DNA of 64,000 nt from Enterococcus hulanensis (GTDB lineage Bacteria; Bacillota; Bacilli; Lactobacillales; Enterococcaceae). The position numbers and the translations under genes are program-made. The stretch spans positions 124,001 through 188,000 of the forward strand of contig NZ_BJED01000001.1 in assembly GCF_005405485.1 (NCBI RefSeq), written 5' to 3'. Under the pieces are notes generated by a model that saw only the letters and a list, made by a program, of their open reading frames with translations, did not search any database and had not been told where the DNA came from. Shown one piece after another: positions 52,675 to 60,499 of the stretch; position 1 is the first letter of the stretch, and every line of letters begins with the position of its first letter.

Positions 52675-53658
52675 ATGAAGAAGAGAATGATTGGTCAGAA
52701 TAAGCTGGAAATGTCGGAGTTAGGATACGGCTGTATGGGCTTGAATCATCATCGCGGCCCAGCAAAAGATCCAAAGGAAATGATGCGCGTCGTTCAAGCG
52801 GCCTATCAACAGGGGATCACAATGTTCGACACCGCGGAAGTCTACGGTCCGTATACAAATGAAGAACTTGTGGGTGGGGCCATCAAGGAGTTTCGCCAAG
52901 AAATTGTTTTAGCGACAAAGGGTGGATTCAAGATCGACGGACAAACGAATTATCCAGATAGCAGTGCTGCGACATTGAGAGCCTCACTTGAAGGCTCCTT
53001 GAAACGTCTGCAAACAGATTACATTGACTTATATTACATTCATCGAGTAGATCCCAATACACCTATCGAAGAAGTAGCTGAAACGATTCAGCAATTTAAA
53101 CAGGAAGGAAAAATTTTGAATTGGGGATTATCCGAAGCCAGTGGTGAAACGATCAGACGAGCACATAAAATCGAACCGTTGACTGCGATTCAAAGTGAAT
53201 ATTCGATTTGGTGGCGTGATTTAGAGAAGGATATTTTTCCTGTTTTAGAAGAACTAGGAATTGGTTTAGTAGCCTACAGTCCATTAGGAAGGGGCTTTTT
53301 AACAGGGAAAGTGACGAAGGATTCCATCGCCAACGAAAATGATAACCGTGCGGACCTGCCGCGCTTCACAACAGAGGCGATGGCAGCCAATCAAGTAGTT
53401 TTGGATTTACTGCAAGAAATCGGTAATCAGAAGAATGCGACTTCCGCACAAATCGCTATCGCTTGGATATTAGCTCAAAAAGAATGGATCGTGCCAATTC
53501 CGGGCACAACGAATCTGAAACGCTTGAGCGAGAATAATCAAGCCGTCGATATTACGTTTACTAATGAAGAATTAAGTCGGATCAACACGGCAGTTGATCA
53601 AATGACGATTGTCGGCGATCGCTATCCTCAATCAGAAAAAGAGCGGACAAGAAGATAA
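52675..53658 (+). CDS. Aldo-keto reductase
   Basis: A 327-residue aldo-keto reductase with Asp in MFDTAEVY, Tyr in VYGPYTNEE, Lys in LATKGG and His in YYIHRVD. It resembles the YakC/pyridoxal reductase-like group. AAGGAGG lies seven bases before the ATG, right after the hairpin repeat. It is the first gene of a five-gene unit (AKR, flavodoxin, cupin, CMD, AKR) that probably detoxifies aldehydes or quinones. Confidence 0.9.
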   Translation: MKKRMIGQNKLEMSELGYGCMGLNHHRGPAKDPKEMMRVVQAAYQQGITMFDTAEVYGPYTNEELVGGAIKEFRQEIVLATKGGFKIDGQTNYPDSSAATLRASLEGSLKRLQTDYIDLYYIHRVDPNTPIEEVAETIQQFKQEGKILNWGLSEASGETIRRAHKIEPLTAIQSEYSIWWRDLEKDIFPVLEELGIGLVAYSPLGRGFLTGKVTKDSIANENDNRADLPRFTTEAMAANQVVLDLLQEIGNQKNATSAQIAIAWILAQKEWIVPIPGTTNLKRLSENNQAVDITFTNEELSRINTAVDQMTIVGDRYPQSEKERTRR

Positions 53659-53684
53659 AGCAATCAAAATTAGGAGGGGAGTTT

Positions 53685-54206
53685 ATGCAAGCAGGAATCA
53701 TTTTTTTCTCGCGGGCGGGAGAAAACTATATCAATGGAAAGAAACAACTGGTTTCAACCGGAAATACAGAAATATTAGCACAAAAAATCAGTGAACAAGC
53801 GCAGCTTCCGGTCTATTCGTTGCGACCGCTTGAGCCTTATTCGATGAATTATGATGAGGCGGTTCAAAAAGCAGAAAAGGAAAAGCAGACTTTAGCAAAA
53901 GTAGGCTATGAAGAGTTAGCAGCAGACATCGAACAGATGGAGACGATTTTTCTCGGCTTTCCCAACTGGTGGGGGACGTATCCCAGAATAGTCGCGACTT
54001 TTTTAGAACAGCAGGATTGGAAAAATAAAACACTCTATCCATTTTGTACCCATGAAGGCAGTGCCTTTGGTTCAAGTATCCAAGACCTGCATAATTATTG
54101 CCCGGGTGCTGAAATTAAAAAAGGTTTGGCGGTTCGTGGTTCAAAGGTCGATCGAGCAGATACAGCGGTGAAAAACTGGCTGCTTTCTTATCAAAATAAT
54201 CATTAA
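53685..54206 (+). CDS. Flavodoxin family protein
   Basis: A 173-residue cytoplasmic flavodoxin-like protein (GIIFFSRAGENYINGKKQ, then TGNTEILAQKISEQ for the FMN phosphate loop, and FLGFPNWWGTYPRIVATFLEQ). It is related to the domain in the lipoprotein at 44121 but lacks the signal peptide. AGGAGGG lies before the ATG, 26 bases after the AKR stop. It may pass electrons to a partner enzyme or act as an FMN-dependent reductase. Confidence 0.88.
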   Translation: MQAGIIFFSRAGENYINGKKQLVSTGNTEILAQKISEQAQLPVYSLRPLEPYSMNYDEAVQKAEKEKQTLAKVGYEELAADIEQMETIFLGFPNWWGTYPRIVATFLEQQDWKNKTLYPFCTHEGSAFGSSIQDLHNYCPGAEIKKGLAVRGSKVDRADTAVKNWLLSYQNNH

Positions 54207-54225
54207 CGATTTGGAGGAAGATCTA

Positions 54226-54639
54226 ATGGCAAAGCACGAAGAAGTAAAAAATGGTGTGATTTTTCCGATTGGCGAAAAAAATGACGCCTTCGCTCAATAT
54301 TTTATTGGACAAAGCTATCTGCAGGGGCTGATTTCTGATCCGGAGATCAATGTGGGTGTAGCGAATGTAACTTTTGAACCGGGCTGCCGCAACAACTGGC
54401 ACATTCATCATGAGGGCTTTCAATTATTGTTAGTGACTGGCGGCGAAGGCTGGTATCAAGAAGAGGGCAAACCCGCCCAGTTTTTGAAGGCAGGCGACGT
54501 GATTGTGACTCATGATGGTGTCAAGCATTGGCATGGTGCCGCGCAGGATAGCTGGTTTGAGCACATCGCCATCACAGCCGGTACACCTGAATGGTTGGAG
54601 CCAGTAAATGACGAGTGGTATGAAAAATTAGAAAAATAA
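54226..54639 (+). CDS. Cupin-domain protein
   Basis: A 137-residue single-cupin protein with the metal motifs NNWHIHHEGFQLLLVTGGEG and GDVIVTHDGVKHWHGA, giving several His ligands. I chose the ATG at 54226 with GGAGG upstream. Cupins of this size are often linked with carboxymuconolactone decarboxylase-like genes, as here with the next gene. The reaction is unknown. Confidence 0.88.
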   Translation: MAKHEEVKNGVIFPIGEKNDAFAQYFIGQSYLQGLISDPEINVGVANVTFEPGCRNNWHIHHEGFQLLLVTGGEGWYQEEGKPAQFLKAGDVIVTHDGVKHWHGAAQDSWFEHIAITAGTPEWLEPVNDEWYEKLEK

Positions 54640-54651
54640 GGGGAAATTACG

Positions 54652-54963
54652 ATGAAAAAACAAACAGCTGGCAGAGAACAATTAGGAGATTTCGCACCGC
54701 AGTTTGCGGCTTTAAATGATGATGTTCTATTTGGCGAAGTCTGGGCAAAAGAGGAGGAACTCTCTGCACATGACCGCAGTATGATTACCTGTTCTGCACT
54801 TTTGGCGATGGGGGCGCCTCAGCTTGAGGCTCATTTGAAGATCGCTAAGGAAAACGGCGTGACGAAAGAAGAAATCAGCGCATTGATTACTCATTTAGCA
54901 TTTTATGCTGGTTGGCCGAAAGCATGGAGTGCCTTTACAATGGCAAAAGAAATTTTCGAATAG
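54652..54963 (+). CDS. Carboxymuconolactone decarboxylase-family protein
   Basis: A 103-residue helical protein of the CMD/AhpD superfamily (DRSMITCSALLAMGAPQLEAHLKIAKENGVTKEEISALITHLAFYAGWPKAW). The AhpD-type CxxC pair is absent; a His at about 83 remains. It follows the cupin gene by 12 bases. CMD-cupin pairs are frequent in oxidoreductase operons, with no settled role. Confidence 0.9.
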   Translation: MKKQTAGREQLGDFAPQFAALNDDVLFGEVWAKEEELSAHDRSMITCSALLAMGAPQLEAHLKIAKENGVTKEEISALITHLAFYAGWPKAWSAFTMAKEIFE

Positions 54964-55007
54964 CAAGTCGCATTCCATAATAGTTAATTTAAGAATAGAG
55001 GAATAAA

Positions 55008-55868
55008 ATGATGGATTTACAGGAAAGCTATACATTAAATAATGGAGTTGAAATCCCTAAACTAGGATTCGGAACGTGGATGATTGACAATCAAGCAGTC
55101 GTTCAGGCCGTGAAAACTGCTTTAGCGATTGGTTATCGTCATATCGATACTGCTCAAGCCTATGAAAATGAAGCGGGCGTTGGTGCGGCTATTCGAGAAT
55201 CTGCTGTTGATCGAAAAGATATTTTTGTGACCAGTAAAGTTGCTGCGGAATGGAAAAGCTATCAGGAAGCAGCTAAATCAATTGATGATTCCTTGAACAG
55301 ATTGGGCTTGGATACGATTGATCTAATGATTATCCATGCACCTCAACCGTGGGCCAAGTTTAGAGAAGCAAATTATGATGCTGAAAACATTCAGGTTTGG
55401 CGCGCTTTAGAGGATGCCTATAACGCAGGAAAGGTTCGGGCGATTGGTCTTTCAAACTTTAATCAACAAGATGTGGAGAACATTTTACAGCATGCTGCTA
55501 TAAAGCCCGCAGTAAATCAGATTTTAGCACATATTTCGAACACCCCTATCGAATTAATCGACTACTGCAAACAAAATGGCATTTTAGTCGAAGCATACTC
55601 ACCAGTAGGGCATGGCGAGTTATTAAAAAATGCAAAGTTAAAAGAAATGGAAGAAAAATATCAGGTTAGTGTACCTCAATTAGCAATCCGCTATTGCTTG
55701 GAGCTAGGTTTGCTGCCGTTGCCGAAATCAGCGAATAAAGACCATATCCAAAATAATGCTGACTTAAACTTTGAAATTTCTCAAGCTGATATGAATGAGC
55801 TAAAAGCAATGAAGCCCATTGATGACTATGGCGAGTCGAGTCATTTTCCAGTTTATAATAAGAGATAG
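55008..55868 (+). CDS. Aldo-keto reductase
   Basis: A 286-residue aldo-keto reductase of the 2,5-diketogluconate reductase type (IPKLGFGTWMIDN; DTAQAYENE with Asp and Tyr; TSKVAAEW with Lys; MIIHAP with His). It closes the AKR-flavodoxin-cupin-CMD unit, 44 bases after the CMD stop. AGAGGA lies before two adjacent ATG codons, either of which could be the start. Confidence 0.9.
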   Translation: MMDLQESYTLNNGVEIPKLGFGTWMIDNQAVVQAVKTALAIGYRHIDTAQAYENEAGVGAAIRESAVDRKDIFVTSKVAAEWKSYQEAAKSIDDSLNRLGLDTIDLMIIHAPQPWAKFREANYDAENIQVWRALEDAYNAGKVRAIGLSNFNQQDVENILQHAAIKPAVNQILAHISNTPIELIDYCKQNGILVEAYSPVGHGELLKNAKLKEMEEKYQVSVPQLAIRYCLELGLLPLPKSANKDHIQNNADLNFEISQADMNELKAMKPIDDYGESSHFPVYNKR

Positions 55869-55930
55869 AGAGACAATATATAACTATATAGGGTAATAAC
55901 TATTTTTTATGAAGTGCGCAAGCATGACAC

Positions 55931-55971
55931 AAACCAACTGGCCTTTAAGTTTATGGGCTAGTTGGTTTTTT
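55931..55971 (+). terminator. Intrinsic terminator
   Basis: AAACCAACTGGCC pairs with GGCTAGTTGGTTT (one mismatch), followed by Ts. Confidence 0.88.
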
Positions 55972-55994
55972 GTGAGTCAAAAGAGTAAACCGTC

Positions 55995-56038
55995 TAGACA
56001 GATCAATAGTCAATGCTGTATACTAAACGTTGAGTATA
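55995..56038 (+). promoter_or_regulatory. PadR promoter with overlapping operator
   Basis: TAGACA (55995-56000) and TATACT (56019-56024) are 18 bases apart. TATACTAAACGTTGAGTATA (56019-56038) is a near-perfect 20-bp palindrome beginning at the -10, a fitting operator for autorepression by the PadR protein downstream. Confidence 0.68.
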
Positions 56039-56059
56039 AGGCGATAGGAGGAGACTATT

Positions 56060-56593
56060 ATGACGAGGTTAATTGTTTTAGGCTTATTAAGCGAAAAGCC
56101 GATGTCTGGTTACGACATTCAGCAAAGCATCAGTGATAGGGATGCAGAACGTTGGGGCGGTGTGTTGGTTGGCTCGATTTACCATGCTCTAAAGAAATTA
56201 GAAAAAGAACAGCAGATTGAAGTGGCAGGGGTTGAACAAACCGGACATCGTCAAAAGACCGTGTATCAGATTACGGATCAAGGAAGAAACTATTTGCAGT
56301 CATTAGTGATCGATTCATTAAGAACTACCTCGGTCAGCTATCCGACTACCCTTTATAGCGGACTATCTTTGCTGGATAAAATTCCGAGAGAAGCGGCCAT
56401 CAAGGCATTAAAAGCACAAAAAGATTCGATTGATCAAGAGTATGAAGCAATCATTGAAAAGAATCGAGGCAATGAAGAGTCAGAAGAAGAGATTTCCGAA
56501 ATCTCTCAGCTTACGATAGACAACATGTTTGCGATCGTCGAGCAACAGCAGCATTATATTGAATGTCTATTGAAAGTATTAGCGGGTGAATAG
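56060..56593 (+). CDS. PadR-family regulator
   Basis: A 177-residue PadR-like repressor (winged helix 1-85; MTRLIVLGLLSEKPMSGYDIQQSI, GSIYHALKKLEKEQQIEV, YQITDQGRNYLQ) with a C-terminal helical dimer domain. AGGAGG lies before the ATG. The alpha/beta hydrolase gene starts 2 bases after its stop, so they are translationally coupled. A palindrome over its promoter suggests autorepression. Confidence 0.88.
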   Translation: MTRLIVLGLLSEKPMSGYDIQQSISDRDAERWGGVLVGSIYHALKKLEKEQQIEVAGVEQTGHRQKTVYQITDQGRNYLQSLVIDSLRTTSVSYPTTLYSGLSLLDKIPREAAIKALKAQKDSIDQEYEAIIEKNRGNEESEEEISEISQLTIDNMFAIVEQQQHYIECLLKVLAGE

Positions 56594-56595
56594 TT

Positions 56596-57663
56596 ATGAA
56601 GACTATTTTGCTCTTTTGTGCAGGAGTGTTTCTTTTAATCTTAGCAATTCTTCTAGGTGGAAAGTCCTTCAATAGGATGAAATACAAAATTCGAACGAAA
56701 AATGGTATTCAAAAATCTGGCTATATGCGGATTGGTGGGATTGATCAGTATTATCAAATTCGAGGGGAAAATATAGAGAATCCGATTATTTTGGCACTTC
56801 ATGGCGGACCGGGAAATAATATGTCTGACTTTTCTTATTGTTGGCAGACGGATTTGGAAAAAGAGTATACGATTGTTCATTGGGATCAGCGTGGTTGCGG
56901 AAATACTTATTATCGGGATACACAAGCCGAACGGCCTTCACTGGAATTGTTACTAGCGGATCTTGATGAAGTTGTAAATTATTTGAGAGTTGACTATCAC
57001 AAAGAAAAACTTATCATTATGGGGCATTCTTGGGGTACATTTTTAGGTGCAATCTATGCTGGAAAACATCCTGAAAATGTATCGGCTTATATTTCGATTA
57101 GCCAAGTGTTGGATTTTAACCAATCGGAAAGAATTTCTGCACAAGAAGCTGTTCGTTTAGCGAAAATCGCTGGAAAAGAGCAAGATATACCGAAAATAAA
57201 TGATTTGCTTGAACAGATAACGACCTATCAAAAAATTGGCAAAGCAGAAGTCAAAAGCTTACTGGAATTTCGACAGCTCAAAGAAAAATATCTGCCTAAA
57301 CAATATGGAAATAAGATGATTCTGTATCGTTTGTTTTCTCCATATATGAATCTCAATGAGATAAGATGGATGTTCAGTATCAATAAAATGCTAGAATCAA
57401 ACAATAAAATTTATGAAATGCTGATGATTGATGGAAGGTTGTCAATGTATGACTATCCATTGCATTATGACATTCCGGTCATTATGATCATAGGAAATCA
57501 AGATTGGACTACACCTTATAGTATGGCCTTGGATTATTACCAAGCAATTTCAGCCCCGCAAAAGGAGTTCATCACCATAGAAGGATCAGGACATCTGCCA
57601 TTCATTGATCATTCGAAAGAATTTTCTCAAGTGCTGGAAAAAGCGTTGAACAAAATAGACTAG
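56596..57663 (+). CDS. Membrane-anchored alpha/beta hydrolase (prolyl aminopeptidase-like)
   Basis: A 355-residue alpha/beta hydrolase with an N-terminal membrane segment (about 3-21). The oxyanion motif HGGPG and the nucleophile elbow GHSWG (Ser near 150) match the prolyl iminopeptidase (S33) group, and a later HLPF supplies the likely catalytic His. The anchor is unusual for the peptidase, so the substrate may be an ester or amide at the membrane. It is co-transcribed with PadR. Confidence 0.82.
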   Translation: MKTILLFCAGVFLLILAILLGGKSFNRMKYKIRTKNGIQKSGYMRIGGIDQYYQIRGENIENPIILALHGGPGNNMSDFSYCWQTDLEKEYTIVHWDQRGCGNTYYRDTQAERPSLELLLADLDEVVNYLRVDYHKEKLIIMGHSWGTFLGAIYAGKHPENVSAYISISQVLDFNQSERISAQEAVRLAKIAGKEQDIPKINDLLEQITTYQKIGKAEVKSLLEFRQLKEKYLPKQYGNKMILYRLFSPYMNLNEIRWMFSINKMLESNNKIYEMLMIDGRLSMYDYPLHYDIPVIMIIGNQDWTTPYSMALDYYQAISAPQKEFITIEGSGHLPFIDHSKEFSQVLEKALNKID

Positions 57664-57672
57664 ATTTTTACG

Positions 57673-57722
57673 AAAAAAAAGCAGGAAGGATATTAGATTT
57701 TTAATATCCTTCCTGCTTTTTA
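57673..57722. terminator. Bidirectional intrinsic terminator
   Basis: AAAAAGCAGGAAGGATATTA pairs with TAATATCCTTCCTGCTTTTT, a perfect long stem between convergent genes. It includes the stop codon of the minus-strand acetyltransferase. Confidence 0.92.
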
Positions 57723-58243
57723 TTGAAGTCAGCTACTCGCTGTGCATCAATCGCCATGATCTCTTCGCCGGAAATCATATTTGGATTGAAGACAAGATCG
57801 TAAGTTGGATCTTTGGGTTTGTATTGGTTTACACCAAAGGCGACACTGTTTGCTGGAATGTCTTTAGTAATGATCGCGCCTGCGCCGATCACTGTGTTTT
57901 CGCCGATCGTAATCGGTCCGAGAACTTTTGCGCCGTCAGCGACGATCACATTTTTTGCCAGAATCGGACTTCCAACCTGCTCCCATTTCTCCTGTATTTT
58001 GTTGTAGCGCATATTTGAACCAATCGTCACATTTTGATAAATGATGACATTTGCACAAATTTTGGCAGCCACCACCGTACAGCCGCGAGCATGATGCGCA
58101 AAGCGAACGCTTCGATCCATATCAGCGCAATGGATTTCACAGCCATAGCGAAATTCCAATAATTCAGCAGCCTTGGCTTGCTCAGCCGGATCTTCGGAGA
58201 AGCAATTGAACGCCAACAGTTCGTCAAAGGAATAATCTTTCAT
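57701..58243 (-). CDS. Hexapeptide-repeat acetyltransferase (CysE-like)
   Basis: A 180-residue left-handed beta-helix protein with repeats such as GCTVVAAKICANVIIYQNVTIG and VIVADGAKVLGPITIGENTVIGAGAIITKDIPANSV. It resembles serine O-acetyltransferase in its C-terminal half, with the His of the FAHHARG region in the active-site place. The substrate is not certain. I chose the ATG at 58243 with AAGGAGG upstream. Confidence 0.82.
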   Translation of the reverse strand: MKDYSFDELLAFNCFSEDPAEQAKAAELLEFRYGCEIHCADMDRSVRFAHHARGCTVVAAKICANVIIYQNVTIGSNMRYNKIQEKWEQVGSPILAKNVIVADGAKVLGPITIGENTVIGAGAIITKDIPANSVAFGVNQYKPKDPTYDLVFNPNMISGEEIMAIDAQRVADFNKKQEGY

Positions 58244-58374
58244 TAATAAAACCTCCTTATAGGTCAATCTCGTTCTAATTTCATTCATTATAGCGCAGAT
58301 AAAAAAAGAAGCAGTCTTTTCTGAACTTTTTAAAGCAAAAAATCATTTGAACAATTTAGTCCAAATGATCCGTA

Positions 58375-58854
58375 TTATAAATAAGTTCGTATCGCAGCGA
58401 CTTGCGTCAATGCTTCTGCGATGATTGTTTGCTTTAGTTGGCTGAGATCTGAAAAATCAGGTCCTGCCACAAGCACAGTATCCAATACTGTATATTTCGG
58501 CATTTCGGTCTTAGCAGCATTCCATTTAAGATGCTTCAATTTCTCCCAATAAGTGACTTGCAGATCGGCATTTTGGGCCATCAGCCAAAGCTCAAAGCGC
58601 ATCTCTTGATGATTTAAGACGATCCCAAAACGCAAGCCGTCACTTCTGAGCTGCTCATCAAAGAAGGGGAAATAAGTATAGTCCAAGTAACCTGCGGAAA
58701 GGTTGCCGACTTTATAATCAACGGCATCGATAAAAAATTCAGTTCGAACACTTCCGATAAATTTCAAAAGACCCGCATACGCACGACAAACGGGACTATC
58801 TTGATAAACATGCTGCTGGTAAACTTTGATATCTTCGGTTAAATTTGGCTCCAT
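58375..58854 (-). CDS. Hypothetical protein (DUF7000-like)
   Basis: A 159-residue soluble protein. The pattern CRAYAGLLKFIGSVRTEF, then YLDYTYFPFFDEQLRSDGLRFGIVLNHQEMRFELWL, resembles the DUF7000 group of Firmicutes; my assignment is only moderately sure. AGGTC lies before the ATG, and the small membrane protein gene is 40 bases upstream on the same strand. The function is unknown. Confidence 0.68.
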   Translation of the reverse strand: MEPNLTEDIKVYQQHVYQDSPVCRAYAGLLKFIGSVRTEFFIDAVDYKVGNLSAGYLDYTYFPFFDEQLRSDGLRFGIVLNHQEMRFELWLMAQNADLQVTYWEKLKHLKWNAAKTEMPKYTVLDTVLVAGPDFSDLSQLKQTIIAEALTQVAAIRTYL

Positions 58855-58894
58855 AAAAAGACCTCCATATTTTTAAGTAGCGTTCTAACGGCTG

Positions 58895-59068
58895 TTACTT
58901 TTTGCGAAACTGTTGGATCAAAAAAACAAAGACAAAGAAGAACAGTGCCTCCCAAAGCGTTGTTGTCCAGCTGTATCTTGGACTGATCCCGAAAATGAGG
59001 TTGCCGATATTGGAGATGAGCAAATAAACCAGTGTAATTAAGAAAGAACTCAGTAATCTTCGCATCAT
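58895..59068 (-). CDS. Small membrane protein (57 aa)
   Basis: A 57-residue protein with two membrane segments (about 8-27 and 37-53) and basic ends (MMRRLL at the start, QQFRKK at the end). The ATG at 59068 has GGAGGGTG upstream, which supports translation. It may be co-transcribed with the DUF7000-like gene. The family is not recognised. Confidence 0.6.
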   Translation of the reverse strand: MMRRLLSSFLITLVYLLISNIGNLIFGISPRYSWTTTLWEALFFFVFVFLIQQFRKK

Positions 59069-59151
59069 AAAAAAACACCCTCCGTTCATACCTTAGAGTA
59101 TAAACGAGGATGATCAGCGCGTCCAATCATGAATGATCGGGCTTAGTAAAT

Positions 59152-59763
59152 TTATCTGATAAAAAACGAATGATCTTCTATAATTAAGGCTTCTTTGTTG
59201 GTCAGCGGGACTAATTCAATCAGATCATTAAAGTCATGGAAAATCTCAAGTGAGACTGCTGAAAAATATTCTTCCTTATAGTGAGGAAGCGGGTAGCAGG
59301 TAGTCAAATTCAAACCATCATCAGAAATCAGATTTTCGGCTTGATTTCGGTCGTCCATCTTGGCGATATAAGAGATACTAGGCGCAGCGACAATCGCGCC
59401 GGCAGATTCTCCTAGATAAACTTTCCCAGCGCTGACTGCTTCGATGATTTGTTCGGCGGCTCCAGATGCTTTCAACTTTTCTAAAAGAAAGAAGCTGTTT
59501 CCGCCAGAAAGATAAATAAAATTATTCCGCTGCAAGGTTTCTTTGATCATTTCAGTATCTGCAATTGCTACATCCAGTTCTTCAATTTCAAATCCTAATA
59601 ATTTGAAGGTTGCTCGTGCCTCATCCACATAAAAATCGATTTCCTCAACCAAACTGGCTGTCGGGATGAAGGCTACCGTTTTTGCTAAAGAAAATTTCTT
59701 TAGATAATCTTCAAATTGTTCCTGAACGTCTGCGAACGAGGATGATAGAAACATATTAATCAT
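59152..59763 (-). CDS. Peptidase S51-like protein (dipeptidase E family)
   Basis: A 203-residue protein of the peptidase S51/class I glutamine amidotransferase-like group. The nucleophile is Ser in YLGESAGA (near 120), and FIYLSGGNSFFLLEKL is the conserved glycine loop. Family members cleave Asp-X dipeptides or cyanophycin, but many relatives are uncharacterised. The start ATG at 59763 has GGAGC upstream. It is a single-gene unit. Confidence 0.83.
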   Translation of the reverse strand: MINMFLSSSFADVQEQFEDYLKKFSLAKTVAFIPTASLVEEIDFYVDEARATFKLLGFEIEELDVAIADTEMIKETLQRNNFIYLSGGNSFFLLEKLKASGAAEQIIEAVSAGKVYLGESAGAIVAAPSISYIAKMDDRNQAENLISDDGLNLTTCYPLPHYKEEYFSAVSLEIFHDFNDLIELVPLTNKEALIIEDHSFFIR

Positions 59764-59846
59764 AAATAAAGCTCCAATCTGTTTTGATTATAAGTCTACC
59801 ATTTCATAACCACAAAAACAAACATACGTTCTTTTTAGACTCGTAT

Positions 59847-59999
59847 TTATTTTGTTTTCTTTTTTTTGATCGCAAAAGCACCAGATGCACCTAAAGCAAC
59901 ACCAAGCGCCATACCAAGTGCCAAATTGTCAAAAAGAAGTCCGAAAATTAACCCCAGTGACAATCCGATTGCTAGCGAACCTCCATCGTCCTTTTTCAT
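59847..59999 (-). CDS. Small glycine-rich membrane protein (50 aa)
   Basis: A 50-residue protein with a glycine-zipper membrane stretch (SLAIGLSLGLIFGLLF, then NLALGMALGVALGASGAFA) between charged ends (MKKDDGG and KKKKTK). The ATG at 59999 has GGGGG nine bases upstream. Such small proteins are common in enterococci but rarely studied. It could be an accessory membrane protein or a toxin-like peptide, and no antitoxin RNA is visible. Confidence 0.65.
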   Translation of the reverse strand: MKKDDGGSLAIGLSLGLIFGLLFDNLALGMALGVALGASGAFAIKKKKTK

Positions 60000-60186
60000 T
60001 GTAACAACCCCCATTGTCTAATTTTTTCTACTTCTATTGTAAAGGATGCCAAAGGAAAATAATAGCTATCCAGAAGGAGTAATTTTATTAGCCGCAGCCG
60101 TGATACCATTTGTTCCATTTCATATTCAAAAAAATTTTTCACCATTTTTCAGCTATAATAGACAGAGAAATACCGACCAAATAATC

Positions 60187-60217
60187 GAAAAAACTTCCAC
60201 TTTTGTGGGAGTTTTTT
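60187..60217 (+). terminator. Intrinsic terminator of unknown transcript
   Basis: AAACTTCCAC pairs with GTGGGAGTTT, followed by Ts. No gene ends before it on this strand. TATAAT at 60154-60159 would give a transcript of about 50 bases, but no -35 is seen. The rest of the 500-base gap at 60000-60499 shows no gene that I can support. Confidence 0.5.
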
Positions 60218-60499
60218 GTTTGATTTTACTTAGTTTAAATAAGTGAAGGGGGAAATATATTTTGTGTTAGCCGACCTTTTGAAACATCCGTTACTTCTAT
60301 ATAGATACAATAGTAAAATAGGCTGGAAAACTTTCCGATCAACTAGATAAAATAACGTTAATTTAAAATCGGAAGCAATGCTGAATTTTCAGCTATTTTA
60401 GGTTGCGCTTACATTTTTGCCAAAAAAGATTGCAAGAATCTCTACTTATCAAGAAAAATAAAGGGTTATATACTCACCTTAGACGAGAGGAAGATATGG

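Noticed and set aside
58839-59126. 95-codon minus-strand frame overlapping the 57-residue membrane protein
   Set aside because: The other frame has the ribosome site GGAGGGTG and a plausible two-segment membrane protein; this one has neither.
60046-60246. 66-codon plus-strand frame in the gap before the PRD regulator
   Set aside because: No ribosome site, it crosses a terminator hairpin, and the translation does not look like a protein.
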